Program-made: the position numbers and the translations under genes | Assembly (NCBI GenBank): GCA_002361235.1 | Contig: DESI01000088.1 | Span: forward strand, 1 to 16,899 | DNA: 16,899 nucleotides | Direction: 5' to 3' | Source of the DNA: Porphyromonadaceae bacterium UBA3318 | GTDB taxonomy: Bacteria > Bacteroidota > Bacteroidia > Bacteroidales > Muribaculaceae | The notes under the pieces: generated by a model | What the model was told of the DNA's origin: nothing | What the model saw: only the letters and a program-made list of their open reading frames with translations | Database searches by the model: none | In this document: one piece after another, positions 1-6,575 of the stretch | Position numbering within the stretch: position 1 is the first letter of the stretch | How the letters are laid out: every line of letters begins with the position of its first letter

Positions 1-22
1 GCCTATTTTGACACAGCCTCCT
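1..22. mobile_element. Possible terminal inverted repeat of an insertion sequence at the window edge
   Basis: The first bases read TTTTGACACAGCCTC; the reverse complement is GAGGCTGTGTCAAAA. From memory this resembles ends of transposons of the IS1182/IS4-like kind, which often begin with a GGCTGTGTCAAAA-type repeat. If so, the element lies to the left and only its outer end is visible. No transposase, partner repeat or target duplication can be seen here, so the call is tentative. The orphan reading frame just to the right would fit a disturbed accessory region. Confidence 0.3.
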
Positions 23-90
23 CCCTGTGGATTTATGTTTGTATAGCATTGATTTCATCTTGCAGGCTAACCCATTGGCGCATTAATTTA

Positions 91-122
91 CAAAGATAAC
101 AAAAATTGGCGAGAGACACAAA
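91..122 (-). promoter_or_regulatory. Possible leftward Bacteroidetes-type promoter
   Basis: On the minus strand TTTG (122-119), a 20-base spacer and TATCTTTG (98-91) match the Bacteroidetes primary-sigma consensus TTTG-N19-21-TAnnTTTG. Transcription would start near 84 and leave the window to the left. A short frame starting at ATG 58-56 stays open to the edge, but it overlaps the putative insertion-sequence end and I do not call it a gene. The sequence is AT-rich, so a chance match is possible. Confidence 0.35.
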
Positions 123-186
123 TTGACGTAATAAATCATGTAGAGTCTACGGTCAACTGGCAAGTGCAAAATTAGCCATAACCCAG

Positions 187-405
187 ATGCAGGCGAAATA
201 CGACAGTATCTTCAAGGCGCAGCACGAAGAGTTCAACGCCGTGCTTGACCAGATTCAGCTGATACCTATGCCGGTGGAAAAGCCCTTATCGAAATGGGAG
301 CATCTCAAGCAAGAAGTCGGAGGTATCGCCATCGGAATACATTCTATCAATCGCCGTAGTCTGGCTTATACGAAAGATAAAACACCAGCAGTAGCCTTGG
401 ATTGA
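187..405 (+). CDS. Short hypothetical protein, possibly the 3' remnant of a larger gene
   Basis: A frame of 72 codons from ATG 187. The frame is open further upstream, back to a stop at 124-126, and encodes about 20 more residues without a start codon I trust. The protein is polar and probably helical in its first half (KYDSIFKAQHEEFNAVLDQ), then has a proline-rich bend (IPMPVEKP) and a segment SKWEHLKQEVGGIAIG. I do not recognise the family. The helical, glutamine-rich upstream part and its location next to a possible insertion-sequence end make it look like the tail of a mobilisation or other accessory gene that lost its front, but this is inference. No Shine-Dalgarno or clear promoter precedes it. 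A strong rho-independent terminator follows 30 bases after the stop, which supports a real gene end. Confidence 0.45.
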   Translation: MQAKYDSIFKAQHEEFNAVLDQIQLIPMPVEKPLSKWEHLKQEVGGIAIGIHSINRRSLAYTKDKTPAVALD

Positions 406-434
406 TTCTTTTCTCATTTGGTTTATTAGGTTTG

Positions 435-467
435 CAGGTGCGTTGTGAAACGCACCTGTTTTCTTTT
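435..467 (+). terminator. Rho-independent terminator of the orphan frame
   Basis: A perfect 10-bp stem (CAGGTGCGTT at 435-444 with AACGCACCTG at 449-458) closes the four-base loop GTGA and is followed by a T-rich tail, TTTTCTTTT, at 459-467. Its position after the stop at 405 fits termination of rightward transcription, and it sits tail to tail with the ssrA terminator. Confidence 0.8.
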
Positions 468-470
468 CCA

Positions 471-506
471 CAAAACAAAAAAGAAACGCCCCAAATTGAG
501 CGTTTC
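471..506 (-). terminator. Rho-independent terminator of ssrA
   Basis: Read on the minus strand, GAAACGC (506-500) pairs with GCGTTTC (489-483) around a 10-base loop, and the run TTTTTTGTTTTG follows (482-471). It lies about 50 bases beyond the mature 3' end of the tmRNA, as expected for a pre-tmRNA that is trimmed at its 3' side. Confidence 0.75.
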
Positions 507-557
507 CATTGATTTTGCCCCACTCGTTTACAAGTGGTTGATTTTCAGTGCGGGTTG

Positions 558-958
558 TGGAGCTGGAGGGGATTGAACCCTCGTCCAAACGTGGAATCAA
601 TAAGCTTTCTACATGCTTAGTCTGTGAATTGGTTTTCGTGTTCGGACAGGCTCACGACGGCCAATCCGGACCTTAGTCCCTGAATCTCGGAAGCGCGTCG
701 GGACTCCGCTCTTCCTATTTCCGAATTTCTTAGCATCACTTTATCCAAACGTCTCGGAACGGGGCAATGGAGTGATGTCTCGTTCTCCTACCTGGTAGGA
801 GAATTAAGGTATCCTACTGTTCTTCAGATTACGCAGCGAGAGCGTAGTTGTTATTTTCGCCAATTATAGGTCGATGATCTTGTTATTATAGAGCTTGGTC
901 ATCAAAGCTCTGCATGCTTACCTACCGCTTCTACACGCTGTCAAAGCCAGTCAGCCCC
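558..958 (-). ncRNA. ssrA: Transfer-messenger RNA (tmRNA)
   Basis: tmRNA rescues stalled ribosomes with SmpB and adds a degradation tag to the unfinished protein. The 5' end GGGGCTG (958-952) pairs with CAGCTCC (565-559) to form the acceptor stem, including one G-U pair, and position 558 gives the discriminator A. A T-arm of the GGTTCAATCCC type lies just inside the 3' end. CCA is not encoded: the bases that follow are CAA. The tag frame runs from 861 to 829 on the minus strand and reads GENNYALAA followed by TAA, matching the tag type reported for Porphyromonas-like Bacteroidales. The length of about 401 nt is normal for one-piece tmRNAs of this group. The gene has its own promoter and terminator. 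The 5' end is inferred from the pairing and from the conserved GGGGCTGACTGG start. Confidence 0.95.
829..861 (-). other. tmRNA tag reading frame encoding GENNYALAA
   Basis: Within ssrA, the resume codon is GGC at 861-859 and the stop TAA is at 831-829. The encoded peptide GENNYALAA ends in the ALAA motif that ClpXP and other proteases recognise. Lon, encoded about 1 kb away, is among the proteases known in other bacteria to degrade tagged proteins. Confidence 0.9.
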
Positions 959-981
959 TTGTGTATTTTGCGATTAGCCTA

Positions 982-1013
982 CAAAATTAATCATTTATCT
1001 GCCAATTTCCAAA
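982..1013 (-). promoter_or_regulatory. Promoter of ssrA
   Basis: On the minus strand TTTG (1013-1010), a 20-base spacer and TAATTTTG (989-982) fit the Bacteroidetes consensus exactly. The start would fall near 975, leaving about 15-20 bases of leader before the mature 5' end at 958, which RNase P would remove. The element lies between the trmN6 stop and ssrA, so ssrA can be transcribed on its own. Confidence 0.75.
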
Positions 1014-1039
1014 TATTTCTGCAAAATATTAGAAAAAAA

Positions 1040-1759
1040 TTAGAATTTCAGGTAAAAATCATGGCAAAGGGCGCGATGGGCAGCTGTCGGCACTCCGATG
1101 GATTCCTCAAGAATCAGTCTATCACATTGTGGCCCCGCCGACGCGTCCGCAACCGAGAATTCCAGCAACGTACGCTTGTGAGGCGCTGTCGGATTGCCCT
1201 TCACGTCGGTGCGGCGTCTCAGAGCCATCGGTACATTGCCTGCCTCATCAATAATCTCCCCTGCCCGTAGATACGGCACTATCATGGCTATGCGGCCCGT
1301 TGGCGTCAGCAAGTCACGTCCGTGCTGCAAAATTAGTGCCGGCGACAGTTCTCCCTCATGGCGTGCACGCATACGCGACGATTCGTCGGCATCTACGCCC
1401 GAATTGAAGTATGGCGGGTTGGATACTATCAGGTCGTAACGCACATCTGGATTATAATCCATAAAGCTGCACTGCATCACGTTCAGTCGGTCGCTCCAGG
1501 GAGTTTCCCGGAAATTTCCCCTCGCCTCAGCTACCGAGGCTTCATCAATCTCCACAGCGTCTATCAATGCGTCGTGATTACGCTGGGCGCACATCAGGGC
1601 GATCAGTCCGCAACCGGTGCCGACATCGAGTATTCGATGCCCCGTCACGTCGCACCAGGCTCCCGTCAGTACGCCGTCTACGCCGATGCGCATTGCGCTG
1701 CGGTAATGGTGGCACGAAAATTGTTTGAACTGAAATATTCCTTTCTTTTCTCCTCTCAT
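1040..1759 (-). CDS. trmN6: tRNA1(Val) (adenine(37)-N6)-methyltransferase
   Basis: A 239-residue class I SAM-dependent methyltransferase of the YfiC/TrmN6 family. In Escherichia coli this enzyme methylates N6 of A37 beside the anticodon of tRNA1(Val). The N-terminal signature FQFKQF (residues 9-14) and the run MRIGVDGVLTGAW (23-35) are characteristic of the family. The SAM-binding motif I is DVGTGCG (45-51), and the catalytic NPPY motif of N6-adenine methyltransferases is at 114-117. Length is normal. The chosen start gives MRGEKKGIFQFKQF, with only a few residues before the conserved block. It diverges from lon, with 90 bases between the start codons. I found no clear promoter box on its side. 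It lies upstream of ssrA on the same strand, with the ssrA promoter between them. Substrate specificity is taken from the family and was not seen directly. Confidence 0.9.
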   Translation of the reverse strand: MRGEKKGIFQFKQFSCHHYRSAMRIGVDGVLTGAWCDVTGHRILDVGTGCGLIALMCAQRNHDALIDAVEIDEASVAEARGNFRETPWSDRLNVMQCSFMDYNPDVRYDLIVSNPPYFNSGVDADESSRMRARHEGELSPALILQHGRDLLTPTGRIAMIVPYLRAGEIIDEAGNVPMALRRRTDVKGNPTAPHKRTLLEFSVADASAGPQCDRLILEESIGVPTAAHRALCHDFYLKF

Positions 1760-1816
1760 TCCATTGTATAGAGCCGAATAATTCCGGCCATACTCTTTAA
1801 TAACGATTATTTTTTG

Positions 1817-1824
1817 TAATTTTG
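1817..1824 (+). promoter_or_regulatory. -7 box of the lon promoter
   Basis: TAATTTTG matches the Bacteroidetes -7 consensus TAnnTTTG. It lies 25 bases before the lon start codon, giving a leader of about 20 bases. No good -33 TTTG is present at the usual 19-21 base spacing (the sequence there is ACTCTT), so the promoter may be weak or assisted. Confidence 0.55.
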
Positions 1825-1849
1825 CATTCCCAAATCGGATTCTTCAATC

Positions 1850-4297
1850 ATGAACAAGAAGCAAGAGACAATCATAGCACAAGATATGGCGTCGGGCCAT
1901 CCCCTTTCACCAGAAGCCTTTACCAACAAAGAGCCTATGAAATGCACCAGCATTCTGGTCATTCCGTTGCTTGACGAGCAGATGGGCCTACCTTATTTCG
2001 ACATGCCGCTTGAGCTGCAGTCGGAATATCAGCGTGAGGCCATTCAGATGGCCATGCGACAGGGCGAACCCGTTTTCCTGGTACCCGAGGCTGAATTCGG
2101 CGCCGACATGCCGGACGACCATTTGATAGCAAGCCGATTCAAGGGCACTAAGGGTGTTATAGCCTATCCTGTCAACTTTGAGGCTCCCAAGGAGGCCAAC
2201 GGCATGGAATATGGCCGCACGCTTCTGAAGGGTGGATTTCAGGGCGAGGTGTTCGCCACCTCGTGGATATCCGATTTCGTGGGAGTATCCGTACATGAAT
2301 GCGATTACCGTCCCATCCCGAATCCAGTTCTGGCCGAGCAGTATCTCGACCTGCTTGACATTTCGTTCGAAAAGCTTATGTCATTCCTGCCTGAGCACGT
2401 ACGAACCGAGATACATAACGGTCTGGACGCGCTGCCTTCCCGCTCGCTCGCCAGCATTTCGTTCATGATGTTCCATTCTCCGCTTGATTACAAGGAAAAG
2501 CTTAGTATATTGGCCGAATTGGATATGCCTAAGCGTATGGAACTGATTCTCCATTTGTTCTCCGAGCATATCCAGAAGCTGAAGATTCGCGAGGAAATCA
2601 ATATGCGCACCATGGAACAGTTCAACGAGCGCCAGAAGACCGATTACCTGCGCACACAGATCAAGACCATACAGCGCGAACTGAACATAGAGGTTGACGA
2701 AAATGACGATGAGGAACTTCGCCAGCGCGCCGACGCCAAGAACTGGACCGAGGAGACACGCGATGCCTTCGACAAGGAGATGCGCAAGTTGTTGCGCTAT
2801 GCCTCCAACTCGCCGGAATACGCCATGCAGTATTCATACCTCGATACGTTCCTGAACCTGCCCTGGCTTGACTGTGACAGCAGCGATTTCGACCTCAAGG
2901 ACGTGGAACGTATACTGAACCGCGACCATTACGCGCTTGATAAGGTAAAAGACCGCATCATCGAGCAGATGGCGGTGCTTAAGCTGCGCCAGGACACCAA
3001 GGCGCCCATCCTGTGTCTTGTAGGCCCTCCCGGTGTCGGCAAGACTTCGCTGGGCAAGTCCGTGGCCGAGGCATTGGGTCGCAAATATGTGCGCGTCGCG
3101 CTCGGCGGCGTGCATGACGAGGCCGAGATACGTGGCCACCGTCGTACCTATCTGGGTGCCATGTGCGGCCGTATCATATCGGCTTTGGAAAAATGCGGCA
3201 CATCCGACCCGGTGATGGTGCTGGACGAGATAGACAAGCTCGGTGCCGACTACAAGGGCGATCCCCAGACGGCTTTGCTCGAAGTGCTCGACCCGGAGCA
3301 GAACAGCCATTTCCACGACAATTACATCGACCACGACTACGACCTGTCGAAGATACTGTTCATAGCCACGGCCAACTCGCTTGAAACCATCTCGGCGCCG
3401 TTGCTTGACCGTATGGAGGTGATTGAGATAGGCGGCTACGTGGAGGACGAGAAGATCGAGATTGCCACACGCCACTTAGTGCCTCTCACGCTGGAGCGTC
3501 ATGGCTTCGGCAGGAAGGAGATAAGATTCACACGCGAGGGCCTGCACGAAATCATAGAATGCTATACTCGCGAAAGCGGCGTGCGTCAGCTGGAAAAGAA
3601 GATTGCCGAGGTGTTGCGCAAACTGGCCCGGCGCAAGGTTATGGGCGAGGACTATCCACGCGTCATCAGCGACACAGAGGTTCGCGAACTGCTGGGCAAG
3701 CGCACCATCTTCCCCGACAAATACGAGAACAACGACATCGCAGGCGTCGTGACCGGCCTGGCTTGGACTCAGTCCGGAGGTGACATACTTTTCATCGAAT
3801 CGTCAGTGTCCCCTTCCAAGGAAGCGAAGCTGACGCTTACCGGCAACCTCGGCGACGTGATGAAGGAATCAGCCATTTTGGCAACGCAGTATCTCAAGGC
3901 CAACAGCACCCGCTTCGGAATAGATCCGCAGGTGTTCGATAACAAGGCGCTGCACATACACGTCCCCGAGGGAGCGATACCCAAGGACGGCCCGTCGGCA
4001 GGTATCACGATGCTGACATCCATCGCCTCGGCCTATACCAACCGCAAGGTGCGTCAGAAACTTGCCATGACGGGCGAGCTGACCCTGCGAGGCAAGGTAC
4101 TGCCGGTAGGCGGCATCAAGGAGAAGATGCTGGCGGCCAAGCGTGCCGGAATCACAGACGTGATGCTGTGCAGCCAGAATCAGAAGGATATAGAAGAAAT
4201 CCCCTCTCAGTATCTGGAGGGGATGACATTCCATTACGTCGACTCAGCTGCCGAAGTGCTTGATTTCGCACTGCTTGATGAGTTGGCAACCTGCTAA
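1850..4297 (+). CDS. lon: ATP-dependent protease Lon
   Basis: An 815-residue LonA-type protease, a cytoplasmic hexamer that unfolds and degrades misfolded and regulatory proteins. An N-terminal substrate-binding domain (about 31-240, beginning CTSILVIPLLDEQ) leads into a long helical region (about 240-330). The AAA+ module follows, with Walker A GPPGVGKT at 392-399 and Walker B VMVLDE at 455-460. The C-terminal Lon peptidase domain has the catalytic serine S716 in PKDGPSAG and the catalytic lysine K759 in GGIKEK. Their 43-residue spacing is the same as in E. coli Lon (S679/K722). There is no membrane segment, so it is not LonB. Length is normal, and an N-terminal extension of about 30 residues before the conserved domain is common in Bacteroidetes. 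It is expressed from its own promoter, converges with the helicase gene downstream and needs no partner. Confidence 0.97.
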   Translation: MNKKQETIIAQDMASGHPLSPEAFTNKEPMKCTSILVIPLLDEQMGLPYFDMPLELQSEYQREAIQMAMRQGEPVFLVPEAEFGADMPDDHLIASRFKGTKGVIAYPVNFEAPKEANGMEYGRTLLKGGFQGEVFATSWISDFVGVSVHECDYRPIPNPVLAEQYLDLLDISFEKLMSFLPEHVRTEIHNGLDALPSRSLASISFMMFHSPLDYKEKLSILAELDMPKRMELILHLFSEHIQKLKIREEINMRTMEQFNERQKTDYLRTQIKTIQRELNIEVDENDDEELRQRADAKNWTEETRDAFDKEMRKLLRYASNSPEYAMQYSYLDTFLNLPWLDCDSSDFDLKDVERILNRDHYALDKVKDRIIEQMAVLKLRQDTKAPILCLVGPPGVGKTSLGKSVAEALGRKYVRVALGGVHDEAEIRGHRRTYLGAMCGRIISALEKCGTSDPVMVLDEIDKLGADYKGDPQTALLEVLDPEQNSHFHDNYIDHDYDLSKILFIATANSLETISAPLLDRMEVIEIGGYVEDEKIEIATRHLVPLTLERHGFGRKEIRFTREGLHEIIECYTRESGVRQLEKKIAEVLRKLARRKVMGEDYPRVISDTEVRELLGKRTIFPDKYENNDIAGVVTGLAWTQSGGDILFIESSVSPSKEAKLTLTGNLGDVMKESAILATQYLKANSTRFGIDPQVFDNKALHIHVPEGAIPKDGPSAGITMLTSIASAYTNRKVRQKLAMTGELTLRGKVLPVGGIKEKMLAAKRAGITDVMLCSQNQKDIEEIPSQYLEGMTFHYVDSAAEVLDFALLDELATC

Positions 4298-4304
4298 AGT
4301 TTAG

Positions 4305-4400
4305 CAAGGTTATAAAGTTTAAAAAGTTAAGGTAATGCCTGGCTTTACAAAAGTCTACAGCATTATCTTAACTTTCTTCACTCTTTCAACTTTTTAAACT
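4305..4400. repeat. AT-rich inverted-repeat region between lon and the helicase gene, probable bidirectional terminator
   Basis: Two inverted repeats overlap here. The inner one pairs 4323-4338 with 4360-4375 over 16 bp with one G-T pair and a 21-base loop. The outer one pairs 4316-4328 with 4388-4400 perfectly over 13 bp, and its right arm runs into the last codons of the helicase gene. The two share bases 4323-4328, so they exclude each other. Both flanks are T-rich on their outgoing strand. The position between convergent genes suits a two-way terminator. The AAGTTTA/AAAGTTA-like repetition resembles dispersed intergenic repeats of Bacteroidales, but I cannot test copy number. Confidence 0.6.
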
Positions 4401-5663
4401 CTCATCGGCCTTAGGTCCGCGGCGGCGCGATCGGCCGGAACGACGGCGTTTGCCGGAATTGCCACGGTCCTTGCGGCCGTGATTGCGACCTCCCCCTTTG
4501 GCAGTATCCTTGGACTGCAGCACCGGCGCATCGCCGAACTCGGCGGGAACTTCCTCGCGCGGCACTTCCTTCTCCAGCAGTTTCTCTATTCGCTTGAGTC
4601 TGAAGGCTTCCTCAGGCGATACGAACGTCACTGCCCGGCCGTCGCGGTCGGCCCGTGCCGTGCGCCCTATACGATGGATATAGTCTTCAGGATCACGCGG
4701 CACGTCGTAGTTTATCACCATCTCGATGTCATCGATGTCTATGCCTCGCGACAGGATATCGGTGGCTATTATCACCTGAGTTTTCCCGGCCTTGAAGTCC
4801 AGCATAACGTTGTCGCGCGCGGTCTGGTCCAGATCGGAGTGCATCTCGGCCACCTTGAACGGCATACGGCGGAACTCGCGCGCAAGTGTCTTGACCTTCA
4901 GCTTCGAGCCGGAGAATATTATGACCCGCTGGGGCGGATTCTCCTTGAACAGTTTTTTCAGGATAGGCATCTTCTGAGCCTCGTAACAGATATATGAAGA
5001 CTGCTGTATCTTTTCTGCCGGCTTTGAGACGGCCAATTTTATCTCGACGGGATTCTTGAGTATCTTCTTGGCCATCTGCTGTATCTTCGGCGGCATGGTA
5101 GCCGAAAACATCAGCACCTGCGTCTCCTTGGGCAGATGTGAGTAAATCTGCATAATGTCGTCGTAGAAACCCATGTCGAGCATCCGGTCAGCCTCGTCAA
5201 GGATGAAGTAGGATACCCTGGACAGGTCCACATACCCCATGCTGAGGTGTGCCAGCAATCTTCCAGGCGTGGCAATAACCACGTCGGCGCCGGCCTTAAG
5301 CGACTTGCGCTGCTGGTCGTAAGTCACGCCGTCGGTTCCGCCGTATACGGCTATGCCGCTGACCGGCATGAAGTATGCGAAGCCTTGCAGCTGACGGTCA
5401 ATCTGTTGCGCCAGTTCGCGCGTGGGGGCCATCACAACGCAGTTCACGGCATTTTCCGGGAAACCGCCTTCAGCCAGCTCGTTGATCACAGGCAGCAGAT
5501 AGGCGGCCGTCTTGCCCGTGCCCGTCTGGGCGCAGGCCAATACGTCGCGCCCCTCCAGCACGGCGGGTATGGTATGTTCCTGAATCGGCGTACATTCATC
5601 GAAATGCATGTCCCACAGACCGTCAAGTACGGAATCGTTTGTCAATAATTCGTCAAATCTCAT
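4386..5663 (-). CDS. DEAD-box RNA helicase, RhlE-like
   Basis: A 425-residue ATP-dependent RNA helicase likely to act in ribosome assembly or RNA decay in the cytoplasm. The two RecA-like domains carry all the usual motifs: the Q motif around CTPIQ (24-28), motif I AQTGTGKT (45-52), Ia PTREL (80-84), II DEAD (156-159), III SAT (187-189) and VI HRIGRTAR (330-337). The C-terminal tail from about 386 is rich in Arg, Lys and Gly (GKRRRSGRSRRRG) and probably binds RNA without sequence specificity, as in RhlE-type enzymes. The frame is open 45 codons further upstream to 5798, but I chose ATG 5663 for two reasons. MRFDELLTN is the normal family N-terminus, and a good promoter lies inside the extension at 5720-5750. 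The gene converges with lon and diverges from the ECF sigma factor. Which paralogue it is (RhlE, DeaD, SrmB) cannot be settled here. Confidence 0.93.
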   Translation of the reverse strand: MRFDELLTNDSVLDGLWDMHFDECTPIQEHTIPAVLEGRDVLACAQTGTGKTAAYLLPVINELAEGGFPENAVNCVVMAPTRELAQQIDRQLQGFAYFMPVSGIAVYGGTDGVTYDQQRKSLKAGADVVIATPGRLLAHLSMGYVDLSRVSYFILDEADRMLDMGFYDDIMQIYSHLPKETQVLMFSATMPPKIQQMAKKILKNPVEIKLAVSKPAEKIQQSSYICYEAQKMPILKKLFKENPPQRVIIFSGSKLKVKTLAREFRRMPFKVAEMHSDLDQTARDNVMLDFKAGKTQVIIATDILSRGIDIDDIEMVINYDVPRDPEDYIHRIGRTARADRDGRAVTFVSPEEAFRLKRIEKLLEKEVPREEVPAEFGDAPVLQSKDTAKGGGRNHGRKDRGNSGKRRRSGRSRRRGPKADESLKS

Positions 5664-5719
5664 ATTCAAAGTATCTGATAATACCGCTGCGAAACCTTCA
5701 CGGTCTCGTATCTTATTCG

Positions 5720-5750
5720 CAAAATTAACAAAAAACGGGCGGATTACAAA
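5720..5750 (-). promoter_or_regulatory. Promoter of the DEAD-box helicase gene
   Basis: On the minus strand TTTG (5750-5747), a 19-base spacer and TAATTTTG (5727-5720) match the Bacteroidetes consensus exactly. The predicted start near 5714 leaves a leader of about 50 bases before ATG 5663, and it rules out translation from the upstream in-frame ATG at 5798. Confidence 0.8.
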
Positions 5751-5808
5751 GCGCAGGCACCATACTGCACCCGGCAGTTTATGACTGCAAAGTGCCAATT
5801 AAAAAAAT

Positions 5809-5826
5809 ATGGTATTTATATACCAT
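5809..5826. repeat. Short palindrome in the divergent helicase/sigma-factor intergenic region
   Basis: ATGGTAT (5809-5815) and ATACCAT (5820-5826) form a perfect 7-bp inverted repeat around TTAT. It lies about 60 bases upstream of the helicase promoter and about 100 bases upstream of the sigma factor start. It could be an operator or a small cruciform. There is no further evidence, and the surrounding sequence is AT-rich. Confidence 0.35.
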
Positions 5827-5928
5827 TATATCAATGCGTTGCTAATTACTTTCAAAAAATATAAATAAATCTGAAACTTTTTGCACTCCGGCGTTGTTTT
5901 ATAGTTAAACATTTAAAACGACAAAGCA

Positions 5929-6435
5929 ATGAAAACCCAATTATCATTCCAAGACAGATTAGTAGGACTCCAGAGCAATCTGCTGAATTTCGCATATCAG
6001 CTCACCACTAACCGCCAGCAGGCTGAGGATCTGCTTCAGGATACTACCCTCAAAGCCCTTGACAACCAGGACAAATATGTCGACAACGTCAACTTCAAGG
6101 GTTGGATCTTCACCATAATGCGCAACATCTTCATCAACAATTACCGCCAGACCGTTCGCAAGGCTACGGTGATTGATCAGACTGAAGATTTATACCACCT
6201 CAACATAAGCCAGGATTCGGGCATCAATACTCCGGAAGGAAGTTATGCAGTGAAGGAAATTTCAGTAGCTCTCAACTCTTTCCCCGACGATTACCGTATC
6301 CCGTTCAATATGTACGTGGCCGGATACAAGTATAACGAAATCGCAGCAAAGATGAATCTGCCTCTCGGCACGGTCAAAAGCCGTATCTTCGCAGCACGCA
6401 AGAAATTGCGCGAGGAACTGAAAGATTACAGATAA
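5929..6435 (+). CDS. ECF-type RNA polymerase sigma factor
   Basis: A 168-residue group 4 (ECF, RpoE-like) sigma factor that directs RNA polymerase to a specific promoter set. Region 2 spans about residues 10-78, with the core-binding and -10 recognition helices visible in QAEDLLQDTTLKAL (31-44) and the GWIFTIMRNIFINNYR segment (58-73). Region 4 covers about 110-165 and contains the helix-turn-helix YNEIAAKMNLPLGTVKSRIF (135-154). The linker is short, and there is no C-terminal extension. No anti-sigma gene lies beside it: the upstream neighbour is the divergent helicase gene, and a terminator follows directly. That makes it a stand-alone ECF factor, a kind that is common in Bacteroidales. The ATG at 5929 gives the usual compact N-terminus. 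No convincing consensus promoter was found, so it might be autoregulated or use an atypical promoter. Confidence 0.92.
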   Translation: MKTQLSFQDRLVGLQSNLLNFAYQLTTNRQQAEDLLQDTTLKALDNQDKYVDNVNFKGWIFTIMRNIFINNYRQTVRKATVIDQTEDLYHLNISQDSGINTPEGSYAVKEISVALNSFPDDYRIPFNMYVAGYKYNEIAAKMNLPLGTVKSRIFAARKKLREELKDYR

Positions 6436-6513
6436 ACATCCTCCTTCCCCACTCAACCACCTGTAAGTCGAGTTTTAAATGTTTACCATACCTGTCTCCG
6501 GACGGGAACCTCT

Positions 6514-6540
6514 AAAGAGTGTCGCCACGACACTCTTTTG
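6514..6540 (+). terminator. Rho-independent terminator after the sigma factor gene
   Basis: An 11-bp perfect stem (AAAGAGTGTCG at 6514-6524 with CGACACTCTTT at 6528-6538) has a three-base loop CCA and runs into TTTTG. It closes the single-gene sigma factor unit. The last bases, TTTG at 6537-6540, also form the -33 element of the next gene's promoter. Confidence 0.8.
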
Positions 6541-6567
6541 CGGTTTTATGGTTTTTATGTAATTTTG
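6537..6567 (+). promoter_or_regulatory. Promoter of the methyltransferase gene, overlapping the upstream terminator
   Basis: TTTG (6537-6540), a 19-base spacer and TAATTTTG (6560-6567) fit the Bacteroidetes consensus exactly. Transcription would begin near 6572-6574. This lies just ahead of ATG 6576, so the message would be almost leaderless from that codon, or would have a leader of about 17 bases if ATG 6591 is used. Confidence 0.75.
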
Positions 6568-6575
6568 CATATTTG

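Noticed and set aside
286..600. Minus-strand frame of 104 codons overlapping the tmRNA 3' end.
   Set aside because: It runs across the tmRNA T-arm and acceptor stem, both intergenic terminators and the opposite frame; it has no family features.
914..1270. Plus-strand frame of 118 codons over the ssrA 5' end and the trmN6 3' end.
   Set aside because: It is antisense to two clear genes and shows no protein-family features.
2834..3475. Antisense frame (213 codons) opposite the Lon ATPase domain.
   Set aside because: It is antisense to the best-conserved part of lon and has no supporting signals.
5664..5798. 45-codon N-terminal extension of the helicase frame.
   Set aside because: A consensus promoter (5720-5750) lies inside it, and the family N-terminus begins at the ATG at 5663.
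6519..6575. Upstream start for the methyltransferase frame at ATG 6519.
   Set aside because: It lies within the sigma factor terminator and upstream of the promoter that drives the gene.
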